Source of the DNA: Excoecaria cochinchinensis
Taxonomy: Eukaryota > Streptophyta > Magnoliopsida > Malpighiales > Euphorbiaceae
Assembly (NCBI GenBank): GCA_947683425.1
Contig: CANTUQ010000159.1
Location: forward strand, 1,612,001 to 1,676,000
Direction: 5' to 3'
Length of the DNA stretch: 64,000 nt
The stretch's first letter is position 1. Every line of letters starts with the position of its first letter. The position numbers were made by a program, and so were the translations under genes. This document shows, piece by piece, positions 22,551-35,229 of the stretch. The notes beneath the pieces were generated by a model that worked only from the letters and a program-made list of their open reading frames with translations, ran no database searches and was not told the DNA's origin.

Positions 22551-25032
22551 TGTGACGCCCGTTCCCTAACGACAGACTAGCTCAGCTAATCTTGGTTAGA
22601 GAAGGTTGCACACACACAATAGAACACATGCGGAATCTGAACAATAAAATTTCATCACATAGTATCTTATCTTAAGCATCACATGCCAAGCTATTCATAT
22701 GACATACATACATATGAGAGGTTACATTCATGATCATACATTATTACATGCCTTTACACTTCCACTACACATGTTAACTATACCAAAAGCTTATACAAAA
22801 TCCCAAAATAACAGCCCCCCAAACCTATGCTATTCACTTCCTATTGTTGACCGTACCAAAATGCGGGGGACGTCCTTCAGTCACCTCTCGTCCGTACCTG
22901 CACGGATTAGAGTAAATCCATGCTAAGCGATAACGCTTAGTGGGGAACTCATATATAGCAGATAATTTATCACACAATCAGAAACATCATACATTACGCA
23001 TTAGTAGACATGCCAGAACAATCATTATTAAAGCATGTACCATTTCAAGCATAGCTTTGTTCATTACCATGTTCAATCATAAAGCATCAATCACTTATTC
23101 ACATATCCGTACTTTCTTGTATCACAATCACCTCTGTTTATTATTTAATTAACTGATTAGCCGATTAGCCTTTTAGTCCATTAGCCTGCAATTCAATGAC
23201 GCGGATAACGGGTATCGCATCGGTACCTCTCTGGTACCAGTAATCTCATCGAGACTACTTTTTCACATTAGCACCTTCTGGTGCTTCACATCACATTAGT
23301 ACCTTCCGGTACTTCACATTATTCCATATACAATAAAATCCAGCAAGGATTATTCGCATTGTGATTCCCATGGAATCATACACATTTAACGCATGGGGCT
23401 GCAGCACTTGACCCTATAGGCATGCCTAACTATCCACTACTTGACTCGCAGGCTTCAGTTGTTTAACAATTATTCAATTCACTTTTCACTTTACACATTT
23501 GCATTAGCACATAGCTAAACATTTCATTTGCATACTCAGTATGCTTTCAATTTCAATTTTCACATTTAATATTCACATAACTGGTCGCATTCATAAATCA
23601 CCATGATTGTATACATTTGTGGATCACTTAACACCCATTTAATACTTACTCAGGTTGTCCTTCATTTCAACTCAAAGCTTTGCCATTTGAATGGCCAAAC
23701 ACATTAGGATCATATTGCCAAAACAGGGTTAGTCACGGTCACAATGAATTTCATTGTCACCGTGACATATTGAAGTCCAAAATAGAATGCAAACTGGGGG
23801 CATGTCACGGTCACAATCAATTTCGTCGTCACCGTGACATGTTCCCAACTCTCGGCAGAATGCAACTTGAGGGTATGTCACGGTCACAATGAATCTCATT
23901 GTCACAGTGACATATTCTCACTTTGCAAAATAGAATGCCTTCTTGGGTACCTCACGGTCACAATGAATTTCATTGTCACCGTGACATACCAAAATCCACT
24001 AGGCAGAATTGAACTCAGCATACGTCACGGTCACAATCATTTTTATTGTCACCGTGACCCATGCAAAATCACTATAGCATAGTTATGTTTTTCAGCTCGT
24101 TTCTACCTTCTCATTTAGACTTCAAATCTCATTCTCATGCTTGACAATAAACCCAAAACATCAACTACTCACCCATTAGTACATACCTGGTTTCCCTTCT
24201 TGTTTGACATTCAATAATAGCACAAATCATAATCATTCTCAAGCACTTTATCACAAGCATATTGCTACTACAATCATACTATCTAGCATCACATAATTCA
24301 TGCTCAAACTTCAATTTCACATATCATATATTCAGTTCAAATCTCTATTTAATCAACACTAATCACACAATCACACAATTAGGGTTTGTTCCCAAACCTC
24401 GCCGCCTTAGCTCCTAATTTCGACGGACGCTCGGCTCGCCGATTACAGCCTTTCCCTTATCTCTCTTCACTTCTTCAGCTAACAAAAACAACACAGATGC
24501 TCAAGCTCAAACTCAAACCAATAATATCCCATCCAAACCAGCTCAACCAAAAAGAAAGAGTAGAAGATGAGATTATGCACTTATTCACTTACCTCTTAGG
24601 TTTAACCCTTAATTCTTGAGCAACTTAACATCAGTTTGCTAACACTTCATAAAGCCTCTCTAAACTCACTCCCACGCAAGAAAGAAAAGAGAAGAACACA
24701 TAAAATTGCTAAGTTACCAAATGAAACTCTTCCCTTCCCTTAACTCATTCTTGCATGCAAAAGTATAGGTGGCATCCTCTAAGAAGCCACACGGAAACCA
24801 CTTCCTCAAATCTGTCTCCACTTTCCATTAAATCAAGTTATTATTTCCTTAATTAATCCTTTATTAACTAGCCAATCAGCCTTTAACTCATGCTTAGCAC
24901 AAACATTCATAATTACCATTAAAACCCTTAACAATACTTCTTTCTTTTAATTAAGTCCAATCCTACACATTCAATTCTCACACACATACCAATTTAAGTT
25001 AATTCTCTTAGGGTACAAATCCGACCATGACA
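22551..25032 (-). mobile_element. Solo LTR L2 of the long-LTR family (antisense)
   Basis: Starts TGTGACGCCCG and ends CCGACCATGACA (2482 bp), flanked by GCTTA (22546-22550) and GCTTC (25033-25037), four of five bases matching. Removing it with one target copy restores the antisense exon 2 frame. Landmarks are the hairpin CTAAGCGATAACGCTTAG at 22923-22940, GGTACC-type repeats near 23223-23330, TAGGCATGCCTAA near 23429, five dyads at 23732-24058 and a minus-strand donor AAGAG/GTAAGTG at 24592. Confidence 0.87.
23732..24058. repeat. Five dyad units with a 73-bp period in L2
   Basis: Each 35-bp dyad has a left arm GTCACGGTCACAATGAA and a right arm TTTCATTGTCACCGTGAC. Copies start at 23732, 23804, 23877, 23951 and 24024. 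Arms are better conserved than the sequence between dyads. Each could form a stem of about 16 bp as RNA or cruciform. Confidence 0.93.
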
Positions 25033-25491
25033 GCTTCACCCAGATCATTGGTCTTCCAGCGCAACAGAGGGTTGATACTTTTTAGGACGCAGGCCAGCTG
25101 GTGTATGAAGTCGCAGAAGACGGGGTTGTCCTCGGAGTAGTTTTTTCCCTCCTCCTTCTAGATGTCACATATCTCCTCGGCGAGAGTCATGTCCCTTTTC
25201 GTTGAACGGGGATTTGACGACCCAGCCGCATCACCGAACTCTAGAGAGCGTGGCCCTGGAGGGGTCTGAAGATCGACTGGGGGAATTGCAGTTGTAGGAG
25301 TTCGAGGCAAGGGGTCTTCTTGTCCAACAGCGGGACCTGGGCTGTTGTGTTGGTCGTACTCGATCGCGCTTCGCTCAGGGCCTCGGCTGGAACCTCGGGA
25401 GCAGACTCGCCAGGGGCTGATCCTTCTGGTTTTTTTTGCCATTTGGCTTTCATCATCTCGGCCATACTCGGTCTCTCAGAGCGCTTCATTT

Positions 25492-25550
25492 CTGCAAAAA
25501 ACCGAGCAATGAGAAAGTATTAGAACAGGGAAATTGATAACAGGATATAC
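25492..25550 (-). other. Putative 59-nt intron 1 of the antisense frame
   Basis: The minus-strand donor is GAAGAG/GTATATCC and the acceptor GGTTTTTTGCAG/AAATGAAG, with a CTAAT branch-point-like sequence between. Splicing joins the exon 1 frame to the MKRSERP frame. At 59 nt it is near the lower size limit for plant introns, so confidence is lower than for intron 2. Confidence 0.65.
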
Positions 25551-25874
25551 CTCTTCTTTGGTGTCGAGATGATTTAGTACGGTCCAATCTGGACATAAGC
25601 TGGTCTCTGATATCGATCTTATCCCGAGCCAGTACTCTCCATTTGGTTAAAGTTTGTTCCTCCTCATCAGTAAGCAGGATCGGATCGTCGTTCTTATTGA
25701 CATACCGACCCCAAGTGGTTAGGAACTTGAATTTCTTGTTGTTCTTCACTATGAAAAAATGGTTTTTCCAATTCTTTAAGGACTCTGGGTTGCCCTTGAA
25801 AATCCCATAACCAGCTCGGGCCTGCACATAGTTATGGTTCTCGATCGATACACGAAGTCCGATCACATGTGTAA

Positions 25875-28660
25875 TGTCACATCCCAAATTGGCCCTAGTC
25901 GGGATTTGCATGCGAAGTCGGGATCGGAAGGGTATTTTGGTAATTTATGTTTGAGAAATTTGGAGTGTTAAGGACCTAATTGAAAAGATAATTAAGTTTG
26001 TAAGGAAGAAATGTGTAAGTGAGTGAAGTGTTATTTTTTTTAGGACTTAAGAGCAGTAATTGATTTGGAATAGTCTTAGTGGAGTTTGTGGTCTAATTAG
26101 GATCTGCCATGTGGGCTTGTTAGGTGGGCATTGAATGAAGAAAAGAAGAAAGGAAAGAGGAAGAGAGGGAGAACACAGATAGCATTCCCGTTCGTTCTCT
26201 CCTCTCACGCCTCCCCTTCTTCTTCTCTTCTCCTTTCTCTGCTTTTCCTTTCTTTCTCATTTGGCTTGGAGTTGTGTTTGGCTTGGATTGTTCTTTGTTT
26301 GAAGAGGTAAGTTGGTTTAAGGTTTTCTACGTGCTCCTGTTCTTCTTCTTCTTCTTCTTCTTCTTCTTCTCATGGTTTTTGGTTGAGTTAGGGTTTTGAA
26401 GAGTAACTGTGGATTCTTCTTTGTGCAAGTTTTGGATTGTAAGAAGAAGTAAAGTTAAGGCAAGGAAAGGATTGAGGACTGATCTTGAAGCTTAAAGTGT
26501 GATTTTGGATCTTCAATTCCAGGTTTGGGAGTGTTTTGATTGCATGCAATGTTTGAAGAGCTTCTGTGTTCATGTCTCTGCCCTATTTCTCACCAAGGTT
26601 ATAAATGAGTTTGCATTGTCTAATTCCTGGAATTTGGTGTGTTTTGAAATGTGTATATGCATGATTATGTGTTAGTAATGCATGAACAGGATTGAATTGG
26701 AAGTTCTGAGTTTAGGTTTTGAACATACTGTATTTTTAGGGTTTATGTTCTAGAATGGATTAAATGTGTTCAAGCATGATTTTGGTTGATTTGATTGTTG
26801 AAGTAAGCTGTTTTTATGTTATTTCGATGTTTGGAAGATCGATGGGAAGGTAAGATGAGTTTGGTTGTGTTTTGAATCAGATTGAAAATGATTTTTATCG
26901 AGTTCTTGAATTCTGGGTAGCTGGGAATGGGAAATCGCGTTTCTGTGGAATTTTCCATTTCCAGTATGTCGAGACTTCCTGAGAGAGTCGAGTCATGAGA
27001 CGTGACTTCCAGTCACGCCACGTGACTCTGCCTCTCAGTCACCACGCGTGACTTCTCGGCGGGCTGGACGAAGTCGTGAGGCGTGACCCCCAGTCGCCAA
27101 GCGTGACTGCCATGTGAGAGGCAAGTCACGTCTCGGGACTTAGAGTCACGTCCCGTGACTCTTGTGAGGAGGCGTGACTTAGAGTCACGTCCCGTGACTC
27201 TCTTGCAAGCATGTCACGAGACGTGACATAGAGTCACGACTCGTGACTCTTGTGAGGAGCCAGGCGTGACATAGAGTCACGTCCTGTGACCCTCTTGCAG
27301 GTCACGAGGCGTGACACTAGGTCACGTCCCGTGACCCTCCTTTGAGGCCAATCACAAGTCGTGACATGGCTCGTGACCGACCCCTCTTCAGCACCATTTT
27401 CTGATTTCGCCCAGTTTTAACCAAAATGAATTTCCTATCTCTTCTATATGGTGATGTACTACTGTATTACTCATGTCATACCTTTATGTGCTCTTGTATG
27501 ACCTTGTATGACCTTTTCTGTTTTGATTTGTTCCTCCGTGACTAGTTTATTATAAAATGACTTTTAAATGCTTTTATGACTTTTTCCTCTACTGTGTGCT
27601 ATCTTATCTGAATGGTTAGCCCATTTTATTTGTGATTAACATTATGTTATGCATATCCTTGATTGGATTCTTCTCTTAGAATAATCTGCCATACTTAAGA
27701 GTATTTTCGTATCATTCCATGAGTTTTATTCATTGGCATAATATGATTTCACAGGTGTTCCTAACATGCTTTAGTATGATGAGTAGTGCTAGAATGTTAT
27801 TGATTAAATTGTTGCATGCTTTTGAATATGAATTGTATGAAGTATAATTGATATTATGCTATGCTAAACTTATATGAATAATATGGTTGACGTCCGAATG
27901 CATTACTATGCTTTAGCTTTTGAACTCAATGTGTTATGTTTAAATGTAATTTGGATTATGCATGATTTTACTTAGTTATCCTCACCTAACGCATGATTAG
28001 GATTTTGTATTGATAACCATTGGCATGGTAGTGCTTCTTTACCTGATTCTTGGCATGCTTTAGAGCATTGTCTAGTGTTAAAGTGTATGGACTGTAATAT
28101 GTTTTGCAATGCGAATTGTATGATATATGACCGACTTTATGAGCATATTTATATGTCTATTGTACTCTGATTTATGCATGATGTATATACATATTTTTGC
28201 GTTGTGCGATTCGTAATGTGAATGATTTTATGCATGACCTGCGAGAGTCAGTCTAGTGGATAGTTAGGCATGCCTAATAGAGTCTTATGTAGCTGCAGCG
28301 CCCTTTGAACGTTTGGACCCCGATCAGGTCCCCCGACCGGTTCCTCACGAACCCCCCATCAGTACGGATCCTCGTGATCCTTTTTAATGTATTTGGATCG
28401 GGTTAAGATCCCCCATCAGTAAAATGTTTCTTTTGTGACAAAATAAAATGGTTTTCGATTCGTACCCGTAAGGTACCCTTTGGCCGACTTGTACCCGTAA
28501 GGTACTAATCAGTACACTCGTTATCCACTATTGTGAGTCAGCAGTTGCTTTATTGGTTTGTATTACTTTGAAATAACTATATGAATGTGATATCCGTTTG
28601 AGCATGATAAGGATTTCACGAATCAGTTTATATGTATATGAATGTGACTATGGGCTTCAA
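25875..28660 (+). mobile_element. LTR L3 of the long-LTR family (sense), 3' end missing
   Basis: Starts TGTCACATCCC inside the antisense frame of gypsy B. It has a pyrimidine-rich leader (26186-26250), a donor GAAGAG/GTAAGTTGG at 26307, a (TTC)n run at 26339-26370, dyads at 26968-27390, GTTAGGCATGCCTAA at 28265, ACCCGTAAGGTACC repeats at 28464-28505 and CGTTATCCAC at 28519. The terminal hairpin and CA end are missing, and no second target copy is visible, so the right edge (about 28660) is a truncation. No coding capacity. Confidence 0.75.
26968..27390. repeat. Array of GTCACG-N3-CGTGAC dyads in L3
   Basis: At least ten half-sites GTCACG or CGTGAC, many paired as dyads with a three-base centre (GTCACGTCCCGTGAC, GTCACGACTCGTGAC, GTCACGAGGCGTGAC). 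A looser unit of about 55-60 bp is visible from 27120 to 27340. CpG content is far above the surroundings. Confidence 0.9.
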
Positions 28661-29112
28661 AGTTTATATTAAAAAAATAATATTATAAAATTTGATCTAT
28701 TTATAATATAATCCATTTATGGTCCATTTAATAATGATCCATTAAAATTATGATATAATATGATATGTTTATGGTTTGCAAAGTTTTGATACATTTTTAT
28801 TTTAATCCCATTCATACCAATTGGACCCGACCTGTTTCCCAACCCATACCTACAATATAAAATAGATCACAATTCATAAGGTTAAATTACCATTTGCCAG
28901 TGCGCCTTGGACGTAAAGATTTTGGTCATATGATTAATCGGTCCAAATCACATATTATTATGCCACACAAATAAAATTAAATAAAATTAAGGACTTAAAT
29001 TTGTGTAAATATTTTCTTGTGAACTTAATTAAGATTGTTATTAATCTAGTCAAATGAAATATTTATTTTTTAAATAAATTAATTAATTAAATCAAATTAA
29101 AAAATAATAATG
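28661..29112. other. AT-rich spacer, nothing recognised
   Basis: Low-GC sequence with no open frame, terminal repeat or tandem structure that I can support. Confidence 0.5.
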
Positions 29113-29120
29113 GTTGCAAT

Positions 29121-29868
29121 TAGGGGTGTACACAGTTCGGTGCAGTTTGCTCCTTTACAGATTTTCGTATTGTATTGAAATTTCGGTTCTTATAAATTTC
29201 TGTACAGTTCGGTTCTTATTAATTTCAATACAGTTCAATATGGATCTTATAATTTTTAGTACAGTTCAGTTCGATTTTCGATTTTTTCGGTACAAAATAA
29301 AATAAGACAATACAATACGGTATTTCGGATAATTCAATATTTTTAAAAATTTACAATATAAATATACACAATAATAAATACAAATATAATTAAAATATCT
29401 TAACAAGTATATACAATTTTGCATTTTATCTTAAGAAATTTTTTCAATTTATCCCTCTCTTTCATGAAAAGAAAACAATATCTTCTAACAATAGTCACTC
29501 TAAATGAAATTTTAAATTCAGAACAAATTATTTCAATAAATTCCCTAAAATTCTCATATTTAATAAAATTAAATAGTAATTTATCTCTAATGATCATCTT
29601 AATTATTTTTATGTACAAGACTATTGATTAAATTTTTAACTAACTAATGACGTACTATTAATGAATCTCACAAAATCCAAAGTTGTATGTGACTTATCCT
29701 TACTTTTAGATGCAGCCGCGGAGATGATAGTTGCAGCGACGGGAAATAAAAAACGCAAGTATAGGCTAGAACCAACGGGAAAGATAGGAAAAATTGTGGG
29801 ACTGTACACAATTTCGAGACAGAAAACAAAGAGGCAGGCACAATTTAGATTTTATTTTATTTTATTTT

Positions 29869-29917
<49 letters not shown>

Positions 29918-32868
29918 CCGGTTGGATTCCCTCCAAATATTTCAATTCCCTTCAAATATTTTAATTCCCTCCAAAACTTAAAATAAAAAAATATTTCTAC
30001 TAAAATTTTTCATATTTTATTCTTAATTCACTCTAAAAAAAATTAATTAATAAGATAATTATATACTCATATAATTATATTATATTATATATTAATTAAT
30101 AAAATTGTATTAATATAATAATTGTAGATAAATATATTATTAAAATACATCTTCAATTACTCACATAAATATGTGTTAAATACAGATGAATATTAGTTGA
30201 GTAACGCTAAAAAAAAAAGAAATTAAAATTTTATTGTAAATAATTATATATAATTTTATTTTTAATTTACATATTCATATACGTATTGTGATAAAAATAA
30301 ATGAGTATTAGTTGAATGACACTAGAAGCAAATGAAATTAATTGATAAAGTGATTATATAATAAAATATTCAATTGTATATAATTATATTATTAAAAGAA
30401 AATCATCAATTATTCAAATAGATATTGTATCAAAAATAGATAAGTACTAATTGAGTGTCACTAAATATAAATAAAATTAATTGATAAAGTAATTATATAT
30501 ACAGTCTCGGCTGATTATCTTATTCGTATCTATCCACATATATTATCTTAACTCAGTTATTATACTCAATTTTACTAAATTTGCCTTAACAGTTAAAAGA
30601 TTATTAATTAATATTATAGTGAATAGCTACAAGTATAGATGGCAAATGGGTCGATTGGGTGGGTTTGTGTTGGGTCATAAATATATGGGTCATAAATTGG
30701 TCAAAAATATATGGGTTATAAATGGATCAATATACAAATGAATTGGGTTTGGGTCGACCCATTTTACCATTTTTTTAATGAAAAATAATTATCAATATAA
30801 TAATAGAATACTAAAAATATTACTATAAAAATGTTGGTGCAAATGGATTAGGTGACTCAAATGGGTCGGCGGAAATTCAAACGGGTCGAAATGTCGGATG
30901 ACTTATAATTGTCTAATTTACTATTTATTTGGTAAAAATTTTGGCAATATAACGGCTATATATATAAACTACCCTTCCTGCAATTCAAACAATTCACAAC
31001 TCACACTGGGGTACAACAACACAATAATTCATAAATCAAGTGGCTCTTTCTCCATTGTTAAGCCTATTATATAATCCAAAATTATTTCACTCAGTTTCTA
31101 AGTAAAATTTATCCCAAAATCAATTTAATAATTCTTAAAATATATAAATTAGTCTCTCTGCAAAATTTCAGCTCAAACAAAATTCATTTCTCGATCTGAT
31201 ACATTTAAATAAGTCCGTTTCGATAATTTTTAGTGTTACCGAAAAATTAATTTTTCACTGTCAAAAATTTTTAAATATTAATCTAAGTCTATATAAAACA
31301 TTAAAATAACTTTTAAAAGTCATTTGCTAGTTTTTGAGACCCGGTCAAACCTGGTACCCTTTAAAACGGGCAGGGTTTTTTTTTAAAAAAAAACTTTTGG
31401 GAACCTATTTGAATTCATTTTTTCTCCAAATTTTACCTTCAACCTCCTCGTGACTAGTATGTTCCTATAGTCAAATAAAATATTTTTTTTACTTCCATAT
31501 GTAATTTTTGTTCTGAGTAAACTATTTATCGTCAGAAAAATACTATTCATGACTAATCAGGGAACTCAGCCATTACAAATTTAATCAATAAAATACGCAT
31601 ACACATTACACAATAATAATACAGATATATATTTGAATATATGCTCATCATATAAATAATTGTCAATATTATTAAAAATTTTACTTATTTTTAATTTGTG
31701 CAATTAACTAATAAGTCACTTAAAATATCTAAAATAATAGATAATTTTCAAAAATATTACTTTTTAATATAGTGAGACAGTTCAAACAAAAAAATTTGTG
31801 CATCAAAACAAAAGTTTTAATGTCCAAGAAATAATGAAAAATAAAAGAAAAATAAAAGAACAAACATACATCCATTGATAAAACAACAAACAAACACCCA
31901 TTGGGTATAGGTAAAATGACCCAAATGGGTTGTATTTTATGTGGGTAGATTTTTGGTGGGTTTAAATTGATCATTTTTTAGTTGGGTTGGATTTGGATTA
32001 ATTTTTTTTGTGCGGGTTTGGCTGAATTGTTGAGTTATGGATGTAAATAAAATTAATTGGTAAAGTGATTGTGTATATAAATATTTGTACAAAAAGAAAA
32101 ATTAAGTAGTGGTTGAGAGACATTAAAATTAAATTAAATTAAATTAAATACAAATTAGTAAAATTTAATTATATATAATTAAATTATTAAATTACAATAA
32201 ATAAATACTAGTTGAGTGATATTAAAATTAAATGAAATTAATTGGTAAAGTAATTATATACTCATATAATTACATTAATTAGTAAAATTTCTTTGATACA
32301 ATAATTATATTTGTGCGTGTATATAAATATTTGTACAAAATGAAAAATTATGTAGTAGTTGAGTGACACTAAACGTAAATTAAATTAAATATAAATTATT
32401 TTACTTGCGCATTCATATAGATATGATAATTAAATTTATCTTATTAATAATCAAAATATTTATTTTAATTTATTAACTATTTATTATATTAATTTCGTAC
32501 ATTAAAATATTTAATACAAATAATTATGAAAGTTTCAAAAAAATACAAATAATTATGAAGTTAAATTTATATAATAACTATATAATAGAAATTATAAATA
32601 ATATTTATATATAAACTACTAGTATTAAATATGATAATTAATAAATATCGGTTATTTCGGTCCAATTCAGTTCAGAACAGTTCGGTACAGTTCAATACGG
32701 TTCTCGATTCGGTTCCAGTACAATTCGGTTTGGTTCTAGTAAAAAAGTCAACAGTACAATTCGGTTCAATTCTAGTAAAAAAAAAATCAAAGGTAGAATT
32801 CGGTTCTTAATTTTTTTCTTCGATATTTCGATTCGGTAAAAAAAAATCCAAAACCGTGTACACTCCTA
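29121..32868. mobile_element. hAT-like DNA transposon, non-autonomous, 3748 bp
   Basis: Ends TAGGGGTGTACAC and, inverted, TAGGAGTGTACAC; flanked by a perfect 8-bp target duplication GTTGCAAT (29113-29120 and 32869-32876). An 8-bp duplication is the hAT signature. Both subterminal regions (29121-29330 and 32660-32860) carry many CAGTTCGGT/ATTCGGTTC words. No transposase frame was found; interior ORFs are short and AT-driven. The interior includes a (TA)n run at 29871-29916, degenerate repeats of about 100-140 bp (containing GTTGAGTGACACTAAA and AATTAATTGGTAAAGT) near 30190, 30305, 30440, 32100, 32205 and 32350, and a nested segment at about 30630-32040. Confidence 0.88.
30630..32040. mobile_element. 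Possible second hAT-like element nested in the first
   Basis: It starts with GATGGCAAATGGGTCG, followed by repeated GGGTCA/GGGTCG words, and the right side (31895-32035) again has GACCCAAATGGG and TGGGTTGG words. Both sides are flanked by the degenerate repeat of the host element, as expected for an insertion into that array. A TATATATAAACTACC promoter-like sequence lies at 30958-30972. Exact ends and a target duplication could not be fixed. Confidence 0.4.
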
Positions 32869-32876
32869 GTTGCAAT

Positions 32877-34541
32877 ATATGTGAAGACAAGCAAATATGG
32901 CGAAAGCAAAAGTACACTTAACTGCTCTGTTGACAAATTGGAAGATGTCAACATGATTGACTCAATTTTTGTTTTTACAACAACAGCTGCTTGTCCTTTC
33001 AATTTTTTATGCGAATTAAAATTTCGATTTGAATCCATCCAAAAATAACGATTTGAACTTAAATTCGAATTTGAATCTAAAAGAAACTCGAATAATTCAA
33101 AAATCTTAAGATTGAATCCAATCTAAATCCAAATTTAAAAAAATTGGTCCGAAAATAAATAAAATCTTACCCAATTTGAATCTGTGATCCAATTTTTTTT
33201 TAATAACATCCCATTCCAATTTTTATATAAAAATTAGACTTAATTAAAAAAAAATCTAATTATTTAACTTTTGAGTAGTAAAAGAAAAAAGTAAAATGAA
33301 AAATAATAATTAAATGGCGTATAGTATATATGGTATTTATTGATTTTTATTATATACATATTTCCTTTCTCGATCTTTTTTCATTTCATGCCCTAATCTG
33401 CCGTTATTCTGTTGTTCATGTATCATCTACTATTTTGCATCTTCGCCACTGCTCAATCGTGTTTTTTCAATTTTTTTCTCATCAAATCATTATATCTTAA
33501 ACATGGAAGGAAGACATCTCCCTCCTTTTTCTGGTAAAACTTTTTGTTCTAATTACTATTACAAAATTTAATTTATTTTTTTTTCTTTTAGTGATTGAGA
33601 GAAAGAGACAGCACTCAATAAGAAAAAAGAAATGAGAGAAAAAATAGGATTAGGAGTTTTTATATAAATAAATATAAAAGTGTACAAAACTTTGTAGTTT
33701 GGTTGTTCCGATTTTATCGATTTTTGAATATTAAAAATGAAATGAAATAATAGAATTTATATTTCAAAAAATCAAACCAATTAAATCAAAAATCGATAAA
33801 ACTGAACCAAATATATTGAATTGTTTGTGGTTTAGTTTTCGATTTTCAATTTTATTTAGTCCTAACTATAATTTGATACCCAATTTGAATCCGTTCAAAA
33901 AAAGATATGACCTAATCCGAAAAATAACCATAAAAAAATGCAAAATCAAAAGATCCGTATATATTCCACCCGACCCGATTCTCAGGTCTAATGGCTTCTG
34001 TATGTTGTGCTATTAGAAAGCTACAACATAAGCCAGCTGGAAACAATACTCTTTTGTTTTTTATCCAAAGCTGGAAACAATACTTGAAGTTGCAGCATTC
34101 ACATTCTCTTTCAACCTTTTTTTACTTAAGTCTTAGAAAATAATAATAATAATAATAATAATAAAAAGAACAAGAAAAATAATTTAAATAACTACCTTTA
34201 TTTCTTTATAATTGCATTTCAAGAATTGTACCTTGTGAGTTGTAGCACTTAAAAACCAAACAACAGAAATGCTTAATTTATTTTTTCTTAGGAGGCATAT
34301 TGGAAATGAAAAATAATTTATTTCTTTAAAGAATTAGTAATAATTTTTTTATAACCATTCCAAGAATTGTATCTTGTGAGTTGTAGCACTTAAAAGTTTA
34401 AAACCAAATCAACTGAAATTCTTAATTTATTTTTTCTAACGACACATATTGGAAATAAAAAAAAAATTATTTCTTTAAAGAATTAATAAAAAAAAAATTA
34501 TAACCATTTGATATCCAAAACTCATTAATCAAAAAGTTTCA
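32877..34541. other. AT-rich spacer with a 141-bp tandem duplication
   Basis: No gene recognised. A segment starting CAAGAATTGTA at 34220 recurs at 34361, and both copies share CTTGTGAGTTGTAGCACTT and ATTTCTTTAAAGAATTA. An (AAT)n run lies at 34138-34163. The region 33690-33835 contains GATTTTATCGATTTTTGA and its loose inverse, possibly an old foldback element. Confidence 0.55.
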
Positions 34542-34947
34542 TGATAGAGTTATGATACGCCCATGACTCTATATAGGATTGAGTTCCTATCCAGATTAAA
34601 TTGAATTATTTAATCTAAATTAAATTATCAAATCCTATCTCAGAAAGGATTTTGAGTTCGACTAGGGTTAAGACTCTAGCCTTTAGGACCTCTATAAATA
34701 GAGGTGAGGTCCTCATAATTTGGTAACGAGAAAACTTATACGCCGCAAGACTGCTCGTTCCCACTCACGATTATTTTGTGTTAATCTTTCAGGGACTTCT
34801 AGATTGTGATCTAGCTGCTATTATCCCGAGTGGGTAAAAGCCAGACCGGTGACCAATAAAGGAAGATCCTTGTACCGCTTCCGCAACGTGATTACCGCAC
34901 TACAAACAAGTACGTTTTGTTTTCCTTTATTTATTTATTTTCCTTCA
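34542..34947 (+). repeat. 5' LTR of copia C1
   Basis: TGATAGAGTTATGATACGCC to CCTTCA. A TATA box, CTATAAATAG (34692-34701), lies inside the near-dyad ACCTCTATAAATAGAGGT, and AATAAA at 34855-34860 could serve in polyadenylation. The TATA-to-end distance (about 250 bp) fits the promoter in U3 with R-U5 following. Confidence 0.97.
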
Positions 34948-34948
34948 T

Positions 34949-34960
34949 TGGTATCAGAGC
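34949..34960 (+). promoter_or_regulatory. Primer-binding site of copia C1
   Basis: TGGTATCAGAGC, one base after the LTR end, is the canonical plant copia site complementary to initiator methionine tRNA. Confidence 0.96.
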
Positions 34961-35229
34961 CATCGTTTTATTGCGTCCTGGCATGCGGCTTTAAAATCAA
35001 TCTAAAATTTTATGAGCAAAATTTATAGATTTAGGAAGCATGAAACGCAACAAAAATTTGTTTTTTGTGTGAAAAATATATATGCGTGTATATTTTGGCT
35101 CAATTTCGTGTATGTGTACACCGAAACCCGAGGGATAAAATTGAATATTCGAAACGCTAGTCTAGAAATTGGGATTTTTATTTTTGACCATTCCATTGTG
35201 TTCACAGACCCCGAGAACCCCAGGCCAGC

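Larger units (their letters stand above)
22011..25874 (-). pseudogene. Antisense reading frame of gypsy B, intron-containing, split by solo LTR L2
   Basis: On the strand opposite to gag-pol there is a decayed gene with three recognisable exons. Exon 1 (25874-25551) encodes a globular segment with LKNWKNHFFIVKNNKKF and LTTWGRY, a type I know from plant transposon-associated proteins. Exon 2 (25491-25033 plus 22550-22524 once L2 is removed) starts MKRSERPSMAEMM and is proline-rich; it has a frame change near 25330 and one TAG near 25160. Exon 3 (22445-22011) is a long coiled coil with heptads (LQDSEKRALEAEVKVTEALN) ending SWLDDV. Two introns are visible and listed separately. Extra antisense ORFs between pol and the 3' LTR are known from Tat-lineage elements; their function is unknown. 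The 5' part is lost because L3 inserted at 25875. Confidence 0.75.

Noticed and set aside
29661..29981. 106-codon ORF with a Tyr-Ile repeat
   Set aside because: Half of it is the (TA)n run inside the hAT-like element; the start is not in a recognisable gene context.
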